This document shows positions 9,283 to 17,353 of a stretch of DNA of 64,000 bases, one piece after another (position 1 is the first letter of the stretch; every line of letters begins with the position of its first letter). The notes beneath the pieces are model-generated. The model saw nothing but the letters and a program-made list of their open reading frames with translations, ran no database searches and had not been told where the DNA came from. This DNA is from VRUE01 sp963753245. GTDB lineage: Bacteria; Actinomycetota; Thermoleophilia; Solirubrobacterales; 70-9. Both the position numbers and the translations under genes were made by a program. The stretch is taken from the NCBI GenBank assembly GCA_963753245.1, contig CAVWBK010000002.1:496001-560000 (forward strand), read 5' to 3'.

Positions 9283-10007
9283 TCCTCTATCCGGCGATAG
9301 ACATCCGCGGCGGGCAGGCGGTGCGCCTCCTGCAGGGCGACTACGGGCGCGAGATCGCCTACGACGCCGACCCCGTCGACGCCGCGCGCCGCTGGGACGC
9401 CGAAGGAGCGGAGTTCCTGCACGTCGTCGACCTCGATGGCGCCAAGGCCGGATCGCCCCGCAACCTCGACACCATAGGCCGGATCGCCGTAGCGGTGCAG
9501 TGCCCGATCCAGGTCGGCGGCGGGCTGCGTGACGGCGCGGCGATCGATGCGGTGCTCGCGGCGGGGGCCGAGCGCGTCGTGATCGGCACCGCAGCGCTGC
9601 GCGACCCAGACCTACTCGATCGGGCCCTCGCCGCGCACGGCGATCGGTTACTGGTCTCCGTTGATGCTCGCGATGGCAAGGTCTCGTTGTCCGGTTGGAC
9701 CGAGGCCACCGGGATGGACGTCGTTGAGGTAGTTGGCGAACTCGCCGAGCGCGGAGTCGATCGCTTTTTGTGCACTGAGATCAATGTCGACGGGATGATG
9801 GGCGGCCCCGCCCTCGATCTGCTCGGGAAAATCGCAGCCGCCACCTCAGCGCAGGTGATCGCCTCGGGCGGCGTTGGGGACCTGGCTCACCTTCAGGCAT
9901 TGGCTCTCCAGGGCAAAAGGTCAACCAATCTCGAAGGGGCGGTCGTTGGTCGGGCGCTCTATGAGCGGCGATTCACCGTCGCCGAGGCGATTGCCACACT
10001 GCGCTAG
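9279..10007 (+). CDS. hisA: ProFAR isomerase (HisA)
   Basis: A 242-residue (beta/alpha)8 isomerase, phosphoribosylformimino-5-aminoimidazole carboxamide ribotide isomerase. MILYPAIDIRGG puts the catalytic Asp at residue 8, as expected, and QVGGGLRDGAAI and the phosphate loop SGGVGDLAHL are visible. The second catalytic Asp is in CTEINVDGMMGGP. In some actinobacteria this gene is the bifunctional priA, also doing the TrpF step; sequence reading alone does not settle that. GTG start overlaps hisH. The His run ends here. Confidence 0.92.
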   Translation: MILYPAIDIRGGQAVRLLQGDYGREIAYDADPVDAARRWDAEGAEFLHVVDLDGAKAGSPRNLDTIGRIAVAVQCPIQVGGGLRDGAAIDAVLAAGAERVVIGTAALRDPDLLDRALAAHGDRLLVSVDARDGKVSLSGWTEATGMDVVEVVGELAERGVDRFLCTEINVDGMMGGPALDLLGKIAAATSAQVIASGGVGDLAHLQALALQGKRSTNLEGAVVGRALYERRFTVAEAIATLR

Positions 10008-10033
10008 CGCCAATGGCCGTTGAGGGGTCCCTC

Positions 10034-10039
10034 TAGGCT
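10034..10039 (+). promoter_or_regulatory. -10-like box (taggct) six bases before hisF GTG
   Basis: A TANNNT hexamer followed by exactly six bases and GTG at 10046 fits a leaderless transcript. It also selects GTG 10046 over GTG 10040. No -35 element is evident. Confidence 0.5.
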
Positions 10040-10045
10040 GTGGGT

Positions 10046-10804
10046 GTGGTCTTAAAGAGAGTTATCCCCTGCCTGGATGTCGACGCCGGACGCGTCGTCA
10101 AGGGCACAAACTTCCTCGGCCTGCGCGATGCAGGCGACCCAGTCGAGCTCGCCGAGCGCTATGACTCCGAGGGCGCCGATGAGCTCGTCTTCCTCGATAT
10201 CAGCGCCTCCCACGAAAAGCGCGAGACGATCGTCGAGCTGGCACGACGCACCGCTGACAACGTCTTCATTCCGTTCACGATCGGCGGCGGGATCGGCTCC
10301 GTCAAAGATGCCCAGGCGGTGCTCGACGCCGGTGCTGACAAGGTTTCGGTCAACTCCGCGGCGCTCGCCCGACCCGAGCTGCTGAGTGAGCTGGCCGCGG
10401 TATTCGGCGCCCAGTGCGTCGTGATTGCGATTGACGCCAAACGCGAGACCAACGGCTGGGGGGTCTACGTCAACGGCGGGCGCAAACGGGTCGAGGGTCG
10501 CGAGGCGGTTTCGTGGGCGCGTGAGGCGGTCGACCGCGGAGCGGGGGAGGTGCTCCTGACCAGCATGGATCGCGACGGGACCAACGATGGCTATGACCTC
10601 AAGCTCACCCGTTCGGTTGCCGACGCGGTGTCGGTGCCGGTCATTGCCTCCGGCGGTGCCGGCACCCTTGAGCACCTAAACGATGCGATCGAGATCGGTG
10701 GCGCCGACGCGGTGCTCTGCGCGTCGATCTTCCACTACGGCTCCCACCGAGTGCGCGACGCCAAGCGCCACCTCGCCGACTCCGGCGTGGCGGTTCGTCT
10801 CTAG
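10046..10804 (+). CDS. hisF: imidazole glycerol phosphate synthase, cyclase subunit
   Basis: HisF uses ammonia from HisH to close the imidazole ring, yielding IGP and AICAR. With GTG 10046 as start the 252-residue product reads VVLKRVIPCLDVDAGRVVKG, putting the catalytic Asp at 11 and Lys at 19, the canonical numbers. A GTG two codons earlier (10040) is possible but fits less well. The second Asp lies in CVVIAIDAKRET and phosphate loops in IGGGIGS and SGGAGTLEHL. The stop interlocks with the convergent deacetylase stop in a shared CTAG. Confidence 0.96.
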   Translation: MVLKRVIPCLDVDAGRVVKGTNFLGLRDAGDPVELAERYDSEGADELVFLDISASHEKRETIVELARRTADNVFIPFTIGGGIGSVKDAQAVLDAGADKVSVNSAALARPELLSELAAVFGAQCVVIAIDAKRETNGWGVYVNGGRKRVEGREAVSWAREAVDRGAGEVLLTSMDRDGTNDGYDLKLTRSVADAVSVPVIASGGAGTLEHLNDAIEIGGADAVLCASIFHYGSHRVRDAKRHLADSGVAVRL

Positions 10805-11760
10805 CCCGAGCTGAGATCTTCGGCGAGGCCAGCGACGCCGGAGGAGCCGAGGATCTCGAAGCGATCGAGTTCGTAAGGATGGCTGCGATCCGCGTAGCCG
10901 GGGATCTCGGTCGTGGCGCCGGCGTAACCAGCCTTTTCAACCGCCGCGATCACCGTTTCATTGAACTGACCAGCCGGATAGCAGAAGTCCTTCACCGGGA
11001 CGTGGAATTCAGTCTGCAGCATCTGGCGCGAGCCGGCGACTTCTTCGTGCAGCTGTTCGGGTCCGAGTTCAGTCAGGTCGAGATGGTGAATCGTGTGCGC
11101 CGCCAGCTCCCAGCCGGCGGCGATCATCGCCTTGACGTTGCTTTCGTAGAGATCGGATCCTTCCGCCTTGAGATTGAGGACGCCCGCCCAACCGTGCTTG
11201 CGCAGCTGCGGCAGGGCGAAGGTGAACTGGGGTCGGTAGCCATCGTCGAAGGAGAGCACGATGGGTTTTGGTGGCAGCGTGCCTCGGTGATACCAGGCAG
11301 CCTCGACCTGTTCGAGGGTCACTGCCTGGTAGCCATGGGCATCAAGCCAAGCGAGTTGATCGCTAAAGTCAGGGCGCGAGACATAGAGTTCGGGGTAGGG
11401 AACCCCGGGTTCAGGAGTACCCAGCACGTGATACTCGAGGATCGGGACTGGCCCTTGGTGCGCCACCCAGCCGGGCTGGGGAGAGGCATTGCGCACAAGT
11501 CCCGGGGATCCCGAGGCATCGCCCCGCTGGTGCTTGGCGGGCGCCGAGTGGGGGGCACCATCAGTCCCACCCTGGGAGGTGTTTTCGTTGCCAGCGCCGA
11601 GGATCGCGATTGCGCCGGCAACCGCGGCGAGCAGGGCCGTGAGTCCACCAACCGCGACGATGCGACGACGCCTGACCGCGCGACGCCGCTCGTTTCGGCG
11701 CGCTTGGAGCTCCGCTCGGCGCACGCTCGGGTCCTCCTCTGGTGTGGGCTTGTCGACCAT
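10801..11760 (-). CDS. polysaccharide deacetylase, membrane-anchored
   Basis: A 319-residue NodB-homology (carbohydrate esterase 4) enzyme. After a basic N-terminus and a membrane segment at about residues 34-55 comes a Ser/Gly/Asn linker, then the catalytic domain: ILEYHVLG, motif 1 LSFDDGYRPQF (Asp-Asp), motif 2 AAHTIHHLDL with the metal-binding histidines, and DFCYPAGQFNE. It probably removes N-acetyl or other acyl groups from cell-wall polysaccharide outside the membrane. ATG at 11760 is head-to-head with the CCA-type gene (35 bases apart). Its stop shares CTAG with hisF. Confidence 0.9.
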   Translation of the reverse strand: MVDKPTPEEDPSVRRAELQARRNERRRAVRRRRIVAVGGLTALLAAVAGAIAILGAGNENTSQGGTDGAPHSAPAKHQRGDASGSPGLVRNASPQPGWVAHQGPVPILEYHVLGTPEPGVPYPELYVSRPDFSDQLAWLDAHGYQAVTLEQVEAAWYHRGTLPPKPIVLSFDDGYRPQFTFALPQLRKHGWAGVLNLKAEGSDLYESNVKAMIAAGWELAAHTIHHLDLTELGPEQLHEEVAGSRQMLQTEFHVPVKDFCYPAGQFNETVIAAVEKAGYAGATTEIPGYADRSHPYELDRFEILGSSGVAGLAEDLSSG

Positions 11761-11795
11761 CCGGCGAGGCGGTCATGGTAGGGAAGGAGGCAGCG

Positions 11796-12920
11796 ATGCC
11801 CGAAAATGGCCCAATCGAGAGTCTATTTGTAGCCCTGCGTGACGCCTATCCCGAGCTCGACGCCGTGCGTGAAGCTGCCGATCGACCCGTGTATCTGGTC
11901 GGCGGCGCGGTGCGCGACATGCTTCTCGGTGGACACCGCTCCGCCAATCTCGATCTCGTCGTTGAGGGCGATGCGATTGCCCTCGCCGCCCGCCTCGGCA
12001 CCGAGGTGCTCGAGCACGAGCGCTTTGCCACGGCCACAATTGGGCTCGCGGACCTCGAGATCGACATCGCCACGGCGCGCAGCGAGAGCTACCCAGAGCC
12101 AGGGGCGCTGCCCGACATCGTGCCGGTTGCCGACATCGAGACGGACCTCGCCCGCCGCGACTTCACGATCAACGCGATGGCGGTCCCACTCGCTGAAGCC
12201 AGGCTGATCGACCCCTGGGGGGGCCGCGCCGACCTCGAGGCGGCTCGGCTTCGGGTACTCCACGAGCGCTCCTTCATCGATGATCCAACCAGGGCGCTGC
12301 GGGCGGCGCGCTACGCGGCGCGCCTCGAGTTCACGCTTGAGCCCGGAACAGAAAGTCTGTTGCGAGAAACTGACCTGGCGACAATCTCAGCGCAGCGTCG
12401 GGAAGCCGAGCTCCTGCGCCTGGCGGCGGAGCCTCGTGCCCTGGATGGTTTTGAGCTGCTGATCCAGTGGGGGCTGATCGAGCCGCGCCCGGCAGGGATC
12501 GAGTTGGCAGGCCGCGTTTGCGAGCTGCTCGAAACTCCACCCTGGGCCGGTGTGAGTGGCCGTGATCGCGCGATCCTGGCCGCTGTCTGCGGGTCGAGCG
12601 CTGAAGAACCTGGCCCGGGGGAGCCGCAGAGCCCATCGGCGGGGGTTGCACTCGCCGCGTCCCAGGAGCCCGAGGAGCTACTCCTCGCCCGCGCCGCTGG
12701 GGCCACCTGGCTTGATCGCTATCTCAGCGAGTGGCGAGATGTCGTACTTGAGATCGACGGTAGCGATCTGCTCGCAGCCGGTGTCGTGGAGGGACCAGCG
12801 ATCGGCCGAGGCCTCGCCGCGGCACTTCGCATGAAGCTCGATGGCGAGCTCTCACCGGGGCGCTCTGCAGAGCTCGCGGCGGCACTTGGGGCCGCGAGGG
12901 AGGAAGATGGACTGGATTAA
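11796..12920 (+). CDS. CCA-adding/poly(A) polymerase family nucleotidyltransferase
   Basis: Class II nucleotidyltransferase 'head' protein of 374 residues. VYLVGGAVRDMLLG and NLDLVVEGDA are the NTP-binding and metal-binding DxD-type motifs, followed by RRDFTINAMAVPL, the DPWGGRADL turn and RALRAARYAARLEFTL. These identify the tRNA CCA-adding/poly(A) polymerase family. It is shorter than CCA enzymes with an HD domain, and no HD motif is seen. ATG 11796 was chosen because GGAAGGAGG lies just upstream. It overlaps pgeF by 14 bases. The exact activity (CCA addition or a partial A- or CC-adding role) cannot be told. Confidence 0.88.
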   Translation: MPENGPIESLFVALRDAYPELDAVREAADRPVYLVGGAVRDMLLGGHRSANLDLVVEGDAIALAARLGTEVLEHERFATATIGLADLEIDIATARSESYPEPGALPDIVPVADIETDLARRDFTINAMAVPLAEARLIDPWGGRADLEAARLRVLHERSFIDDPTRALRAARYAARLEFTLEPGTESLLRETDLATISAQRREAELLRLAAEPRALDGFELLIQWGLIEPRPAGIELAGRVCELLETPPWAGVSGRDRAILAAVCGSSAEEPGPGEPQSPSAGVALAASQEPEELLLARAAGATWLDRYLSEWRDVVLEIDGSDLLAAGVVEGPAIGRGLAAALRMKLDGELSPGRSAELAAALGAAREEDGLD

Positions 12921-13650
12921 CGAGGATGGTGCACGCTGGCTTGAGGCTCGCCTCCCCGGCGCCCGGGCCGCCTTCTCGACCCGCCTGGGCGGAGTCAGCC
13001 GGGGCCCGTTTGAGAGCCTCAATCTCGGCATCCACACCGATGACGACAGAGACGCGGTACTCGAGAATCGCCGGCTATTGGCCTCCTCGCTGGACTTCGG
13101 CATCTCCCGTGTCGCAATCGGCCGCCAGGTCCACGGCGCCGAGCTGGCGGTCCACGCCGCCGCCCAGGCACGATGGCCCTTCGCCGAGCCCGACGCCGCG
13201 ATCGCGGAGGTCGACGGGCACGTGCTCAACGAGCCGGGGCTGGCTGCCCTTGTCTTTGTCGCCGACTGCTTGCCGGTGGCGCTCGTCGGTCCTCGAGGTG
13301 TAGCCATACTTCATTGCGGCTGGCGCGGCCTGGCGGCGGGAATCATCGCCCGCGGCGCAGCGGCGACCGGCGCTACCGACGCCGCGATTGGTCCGGGAAT
13401 TGGAGCCTGCTGCTATGAGGTCGGCACGGAGGTGCTCGATGCATTTGCCGGGCTCGGCCCGGGAATCTCACACAAGCGGAAGCTGAACCTAAGTGAGGTG
13501 GCCCGGCGCTTGCTGGAGCGGGCGGGGGTAAAGCGAGTCGATACCGCCGGGCTCTGCACCAGTTGTGAGGGATCGCTCTTCTTCTCCCACCGCCGCGACG
13601 GGAAAACCGGACGTCAGGCCGGTGTGGCCTGGCTCGAGGATCGGGCCTGA
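12907..13650 (+). CDS. pgeF: purine nucleoside phosphorylase YfiH/PgeF family
   Basis: Multicopper-oxidase-like 'laccase domain' protein of 247 residues. The family's metal site is seen in RQVHGAEL, DGHVLNEPGLAALVFVADC (Cys) and LHCGWRGLAAGI, with GIGACCYEV downstream. Family members have been reported both as peptidoglycan editing factors and as zinc-dependent purine nucleoside phosphorylases. ATG 12907 begins MDWINEDG and overlaps the previous gene. It lies just before yggS and sepF, the usual division-cluster position of this gene in Gram-positives. Confidence 0.9.
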   Translation: MDWINEDGARWLEARLPGARAAFSTRLGGVSRGPFESLNLGIHTDDDRDAVLENRRLLASSLDFGISRVAIGRQVHGAELAVHAAAQARWPFAEPDAAIAEVDGHVLNEPGLAALVFVADCLPVALVGPRGVAILHCGWRGLAAGIIARGAAATGATDAAIGPGIGACCYEVGTEVLDAFAGLGPGISHKRKLNLSEVARRLLERAGVKRVDTAGLCTSCEGSLFFSHRRDGKTGRQAGVAWLEDRA

Positions 13651-13653
13651 GCG

Positions 13654-14289
13654 ATGCCAGGAGGTCTGATTCACGGCCTTGAGTCGGCAAAAATCGCCGC
13701 CAACCTGCAGCGCGTCAGGGAGGAGGCCGGCACTGAGGTCGAGATCCTCCTCGCCTCGAAGTACGTGCCGATCGATGAGATGGGAGCCCTGGCAGAGGCG
13801 GGGGTGACGCTGGTCGGCGAGAATCGACAACAGGACCTGGCCGCCAAGCAGGAGCGCTGGGGCGAGACCTTCACCTGGGATTTCATCGGCAACCTGCAAA
13901 GTCGCAAGGTCAAGCAGCTGGTCGGAACCTGCCGCCTGATCCACTCGGTCGCCACCGAGTCGGCGCTCGAGGCGCTCGGGCGCCACGCCCACCCCGAGAC
14001 AGAGATCCTGGTCGAGGTGAACGTGGCCGGCGAGGAGGGCAAGGCGGGAATTGACCCAGCCCAGTTGGAGGGCTTCATCGAGCACTCTCCGGTGCGCGTC
14101 TGCGGCCTGATGACGATGCCTCCCTTCAGCACCGACCCGGAGGCCTCCCGGCCTTATTTTGCCCGGCTCGCCGCCCTCGCTGCCACGCTCGAGCTGCAGC
14201 GGCTCTCGATGGGCACATCCCAGGACTGGAAGGTGGCGGTCCAGGAGGGGGCGACCATCATTCGTCTCGGCACAGCGCTGTTTGTGTAA
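13654..14289 (+). CDS. yggS: YggS family pyridoxal-5'-phosphate homeostasis protein
   Basis: PLP-binding TIM-barrel protein of 211 residues. The lysine expected to hold PLP is in ILLASKYVP; the next family blocks are VGENRQQDLAAKQE, WDFIGNLQSRKVKQL, LIHSVATESAL, VEVNVAGEEGKAG, GLMTMPPF and the C-terminal SMGTSQDWKVAVQEGATIIRLG in pieces. The family buffers free PLP and influences amino-acid pools; it is not a racemase. It starts 3 bases after pgeF and precedes sepF, matching the conserved pgeF-yggS-sepF-proC-yggT order. Confidence 0.94.
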   Translation: MPGGLIHGLESAKIAANLQRVREEAGTEVEILLASKYVPIDEMGALAEAGVTLVGENRQQDLAAKQERWGETFTWDFIGNLQSRKVKQLVGTCRLIHSVATESALEALGRHAHPETEILVEVNVAGEEGKAGIDPAQLEGFIEHSPVRVCGLMTMPPFSTDPEASRPYFARLAALAATLELQRLSMGTSQDWKVAVQEGATIIRLGTALFV

Positions 14290-14352
14290 ATCGGCGCTAA
14301 CCCGGGCATAATTCGTAAAGGAGTCGGCTATTGAAAGCCGAAACACTCGCTC

Positions 14353-14904
14353 ATGGCCCTACGCGATACCTGGCATAGAGCGCTCGTCTACTTCGGCCTC
14401 GCCGAGGACCACGACTACGGCCCCGAGTACGAAGAACTCGACGAGCCTGAAACCAGTTCGGAGGAACTCTTTGAAGGGCGCCGGGAGCGCGAGCCGGCGC
14501 AGGTCAGACGTCTGCCCTCATCGCGCCGCTCGCGCCGCGATGAGATCGACGACATCTTCGCCGACGACGAGCCGATCTCCGCGACTCGCACCCGAACTCT
14601 GCGGCCGGTGGCAAATGGCGACTCCGATGTGCAGGTCCATCTGGTCATCCCTCGAAACTTCAACGACGCTCAGCAGGTTGCCGATCAGTTCAAGCGCTCG
14701 GTCCCAGTGATCCTCAATCTGCAGACCACCGATCATGAGCTCTCAAAGCGGATGATCGATTTCTGCTCAGGACTTACCTATTCACTCGATGGCGGCATGC
14801 AGCGGATCGCCGAGAAGGTATTTCTTCTGACGCCCCGCAATGTCGAGGTGTCCGCTGAGGAGAAGGCACGGCTGATCGACAAGGGGTTCTTCAACCAGTC
14901 CTGA
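14353..14904 (+). CDS. sepF: cell division protein SepF
   Basis: SepF tethers FtsZ to the membrane and supports septum formation. The 183-residue product has an N-terminal amphipathic helix (ALRDTWHRALVYFGL), an acidic and Arg-rich linker to about residue 90, then the conserved C-terminal FtsZ-binding core: VHLVIPRNFNDAQQVAD, RSVPVILNLQ, KRMIDFCSGLTYSLDGG and EKVFLLTPRNVEVS. The 5' region holds a small inverted repeat (cggct/agccg, 14325-14340) between an AAGGAG and the ATG. The neighbourhood is the standard division cluster, though ftsZ is not in the window. Confidence 0.95.
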   Translation: MALRDTWHRALVYFGLAEDHDYGPEYEELDEPETSSEELFEGRREREPAQVRRLPSSRRSRRDEIDDIFADDEPISATRTRTLRPVANGDSDVQVHLVIPRNFNDAQQVADQFKRSVPVILNLQTTDHELSKRMIDFCSGLTYSLDGGMQRIAEKVFLLTPRNVEVSAEEKARLIDKGFFNQS

Positions 14905-15023
14905 CTTGATGGGGGGGATCCCTCCCACTCGCGGTGCGATTGGCTCAAACTAAATCCGTTGGCGCCCTGGAGGTCCGCATGGGCGACTCAGCTAGCCGGA
15001 AGACCCTCCCGGCAAGGCGCGAT

Positions 15024-15029
15024 TAGGCT
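15024..15029 (+). promoter_or_regulatory. -10-like box (taggct) before proC
   Basis: TANNNT hexamer eight bases before the proC ATG with no ribosome-binding site between, consistent with a leaderless or nearly leaderless transcript. Confidence 0.4.
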
Positions 15030-15037
15030 GCCTGCTG

Positions 15038-15781
15038 ATGATCATTGGCTTCTGTGGTTCAGGAAACATGGCCGCGGCCATGGCGCGGGGGTGGCGCGGT
15101 GCGGTTGATCAGATGCTGTTCACCGATTCAGGCTCCGGCAAGGCGGCGCGCCTCGCAACGGAGCTTGGCGGCGAGGCGCTTGCCTCCAACTCCGAGTTGG
15201 CCGAGCGCGCCGAGGTCCTCGTCCTCGCGGTCAAGCCCACCGCGCTTGAGCAGGTGGCCGACCAGCTGCGCGCCGCGACAACGGTGATCTCAGTGCTCGG
15301 TGCGACCCCCCTGCAACGGGTCGCCGCCGCGCTCCCGCACGCCACGGTTATCAGGGTAATGCCCAACGTTGCCAGCGAGGTTCACCAAGGCGTGCTGTGC
15401 ATAGCCGGCCCTGCTTCGCCTGAGCTGAGGGCGCTCCTGGAGATTCTCGGGCAGGTTGTCGAGCTGCCCGACGCCGAGTTCGATGCGGCGACCGCGCTCA
15501 TGGGTTGCGCGCCGGCCTACCTCGCGCTCACGGTCGAGGCGCTGGTCGAGGCGGGAACCGCCGCCGGCCTAGACGGGAAGCTGGCGCGCGAGCTCGTGAT
15601 CGAGACCGCCGCCGGCACCGCGGCGCTGCTTCGGCTGCGGAATCCACGCGAGGTGCGCGAGGCGGTCGCCTCGCCGGGCGGCAGTACCGAAGCGGGCCTG
15701 CAGGCGCTTGAGCGAGCTGGAACCCGGGGGGGCTTCGAAGCGGCGGTGCGCGCATCGCTGGAGAGGATGAGGGGGAGTTGA
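15038..15781 (+). CDS. proC: pyrroline-5-carboxylate reductase
   Basis: NAD(P)H-dependent enzyme making L-proline from pyrroline-5-carboxylate. The 247-residue product opens with the Rossmann motif IGFCGSGNMAAAM, then LAVKPTALEQV, VIRVMPNVASEVHQG and the C-terminal family signature GTAALLRLRNPREVREAVASPGGSTEAGL (read in parts). ATG 15038 begins the Rossmann strand. Its TGA overlaps the yggT TTG start. It lies within the division cluster, where proC is commonly found. Confidence 0.95.
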   Translation: MIIGFCGSGNMAAAMARGWRGAVDQMLFTDSGSGKAARLATELGGEALASNSELAERAEVLVLAVKPTALEQVADQLRAATTVISVLGATPLQRVAAALPHATVIRVMPNVASEVHQGVLCIAGPASPELRALLEILGQVVELPDAEFDAATALMGCAPAYLALTVEALVEAGTAAGLDGKLARELVIETAAGTAALLRLRNPREVREAVASPGGSTEAGLQALERAGTRGGFEAAVRASLERMRGS

Positions 15782-16083
15782 TCGCCCTCGCCCTGACCCG
15801 GGCCAATATCGCCGACTACGTCAATGCTCTGTTCATCGTCTACATAATTCTGGTCCTGCTCAACGTCCTGATCTCCTGGATCCCGCGGATGCCCTTTTAC
15901 AGTCGCTGGTTTCGAGCCTGTTTGGACTTCATCACCGAGACGACAAATCCATATCTCAACCTCTACCGCCGGGTACTCCCATCGGTCGGCGCCGGTGGGT
16001 TTGCGCTCGATCTCAGCCCGATGATCGGCCTGATCGTGCTCTTTGTCGCCCGGGTGCTGGTCGTCGGCCTGATCGAAGGGTGA
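15778..16083 (+). CDS. YggT family membrane protein
   Basis: A 101-residue integral membrane protein with two hydrophobic segments (about residues 14-35 and 78-99). It carries the YggT signature: LLNVLISWIPRMPFYSRW, then FITETTNPYLNLYRRVLPS and FALDLSPMIGLIVLFVARVL. Family members sit next to division genes; their function is not firmly known, with osmotic-stress and division roles proposed. The start is TTG overlapping the proC TGA (TTGA), and its own stop overlaps lspA (GTGA), which supports coupling across the run. Confidence 0.9.
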   Translation: MIALALTRANIADYVNALFIVYIILVLLNVLISWIPRMPFYSRWFRACLDFITETTNPYLNLYRRVLPSVGAGGFALDLSPMIGLIVLFVARVLVVGLIEG

Positions 16084-16538
16084 GGTCCGCGGCGGTCCGC
16101 TCCTGGCGCCTGGCGGGCGCGCTCTGTGGCGTCGTGGTAGCACTCGACCAAGCCGCCAAGGCAGCCGTCGAAGCGCACCTCGTTGCGGGCCAGCAGGTCG
16201 AGCTGATCGGCCCAATCGGATTGACGCTGTCTCACAACGAAGGCGTCGCCTTCGGTCTGGCAAGCGGCAGCGATGTGCCGCTGGTCGCCTTTGCCGCCGT
16301 CGCCTTGCTCTTTGTCGGTGCGATTCTGGCCCGCAACCCGACAATGCCCGGACTCTGGCTCGCAGTTGGCCTGGTCGCGGGCGGGGCGCTGGGCAATCTC
16401 GCCGACCGCCTGCGCGCCGGGGCGGTCACCGACTACGTCGAAATCGGAACCTGGCCACCGTTCAACCTCGCCGATGTCGCGATAACGGCCGGCGTGCTCC
16501 TCTTTGCCCTGATCCTGCTGCGGGAGAGCGAGGGGTGA
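16080..16538 (+). CDS. lspA: lipoprotein signal peptidase
   Basis: Signal peptidase II cleaves the signal peptide of diacylglyceryl-prolipoproteins in the cytoplasmic membrane. The 152-residue product has four hydrophobic stretches and the conserved blocks VALDQAAKA, LSHNEGVAFGL, GNLADRLRAGAVTDYV and PPFNLADVAITAG; the last two carry the two catalytic aspartates. GTG 16080 overlaps the yggT stop and the gene overlaps rluD by GTGA. lspA followed by an RluD-type gene is a common bacterial arrangement. Confidence 0.95.
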   Translation: MRSAAVRSWRLAGALCGVVVALDQAAKAAVEAHLVAGQQVELIGPIGLTLSHNEGVAFGLASGSDVPLVAFAAVALLFVGAILARNPTMPGLWLAVGLVAGGALGNLADRLRAGAVTDYVEIGTWPPFNLADVAITAGVLLFALILLRESEG

Positions 16539-17212
16539 GCGAGGAGCTGCAAATCGTCTATCTCGACGAGGCCTTGGCCGTGGTCGATAAGCCCGCCGGC
16601 CTTGTCGTGCACCCAGCACCGTCTCACCGTGGCCCGACCCTGGTCTCAGAACTTGATGGTCTGCTCGGTGGCGGAGGCGATCCCCAGCGACCGGGCATCG
16701 TCCACCGACTTGACAAGGGCACCAGTGGCCTGCTCGTGGTGGCTCGCGGCGAGCAGGCCCACGCGACCCTGCAGGCGGCGGTCAGGGCGCGCCGAGTCGA
16801 GCGCTCCTATTTGGCGCTCGCCGAAGGTAGGCTCGGATCGCGCACCGGGACGATCGACGCGCCAATCGGGCGCGCCTCGCGCCAGCGCCACCGAATGGCG
16901 GTCTCGGGCGCCGCCTCGCGCCAGGCGCGCACGCATTTCACGGTGCTCGAGCTATTCAACACCGAGACCTATCTCGAAGCTCGCCTGGAGACCGGGCGCA
17001 CACATCAGATCCGCGCCCACTTCGCCGCGATCGGCCATCCGCTGAGCGGCGACACAACCTATGCGGGAGAGGCTCGCTACGGCCTCGGACGCCAGTTCCT
17101 GCACTCGTACAGGCTTGCCTTCGAGCACCCGCTGAGCGGCGAGCGGCTCAAGTTCACCTCCGAGTTGCCCGCCGACCTAGCCGCGGCTCTACGGGCCGCC
17201 CGCGCCGCTTAG
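16535..17212 (+). CDS. RluA/RluD family pseudouridine synthase
   Basis: Converts uridines to pseudouridine in structured RNA, probably 23S rRNA. The 225-residue product starts directly with the catalytic domain (LAVVDKPAGLVVHPAP) and has no N-terminal S4 domain, so it is shorter than typical RluD (about 300 residues). The catalytic Asp is in GIVHRLDKGTSGLLVVA; the family block ETGRTHQIRAHFAAIGHPLSGD follows. GTG overlaps the lspA stop. Loss of S4 leaves the exact RNA target uncertain. Confidence 0.9.
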   Translation: MSEELQIVYLDEALAVVDKPAGLVVHPAPSHRGPTLVSELDGLLGGGGDPQRPGIVHRLDKGTSGLLVVARGEQAHATLQAAVRARRVERSYLALAEGRLGSRTGTIDAPIGRASRQRHRMAVSGAASRQARTHFTVLELFNTETYLEARLETGRTHQIRAHFAAIGHPLSGDTTYAGEARYGLGRQFLHSYRLAFEHPLSGERLKFTSELPADLAAALRAARAA

Positions 17213-17223
17213 CGCTGCCCCTC

Positions 17224-17229
17224 TACAAT
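17224..17229 (+). promoter_or_regulatory. candidate -10 (tacaat) of the rpsB operon
   Basis: A near-consensus TACAAT lies just after the rluD stop, about 125 bases upstream of the rpsB ATG, leaving room for a 5' leader. An AAGGAGAA ribosome-binding site precedes the ATG. No -35 is obvious. Confidence 0.4.
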
Positions 17230-17353
17230 CGGCGGTTCTGAAACTCGACCCCCGTCAGCTCCGCACCGGATCCTGACCGGCCTCTCAAATTGGCCGGACC
17301 CCGGCAAGGAAGGCGGGCACCTCACCCAAACGGACCAAGGAGAACCCTTCACC

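Noticed and set aside
14905..15000. G-run palindrome gggggatccctccc after sepF as a terminator
   Set aside because: Stem is short and there is no T tract; not convincing.
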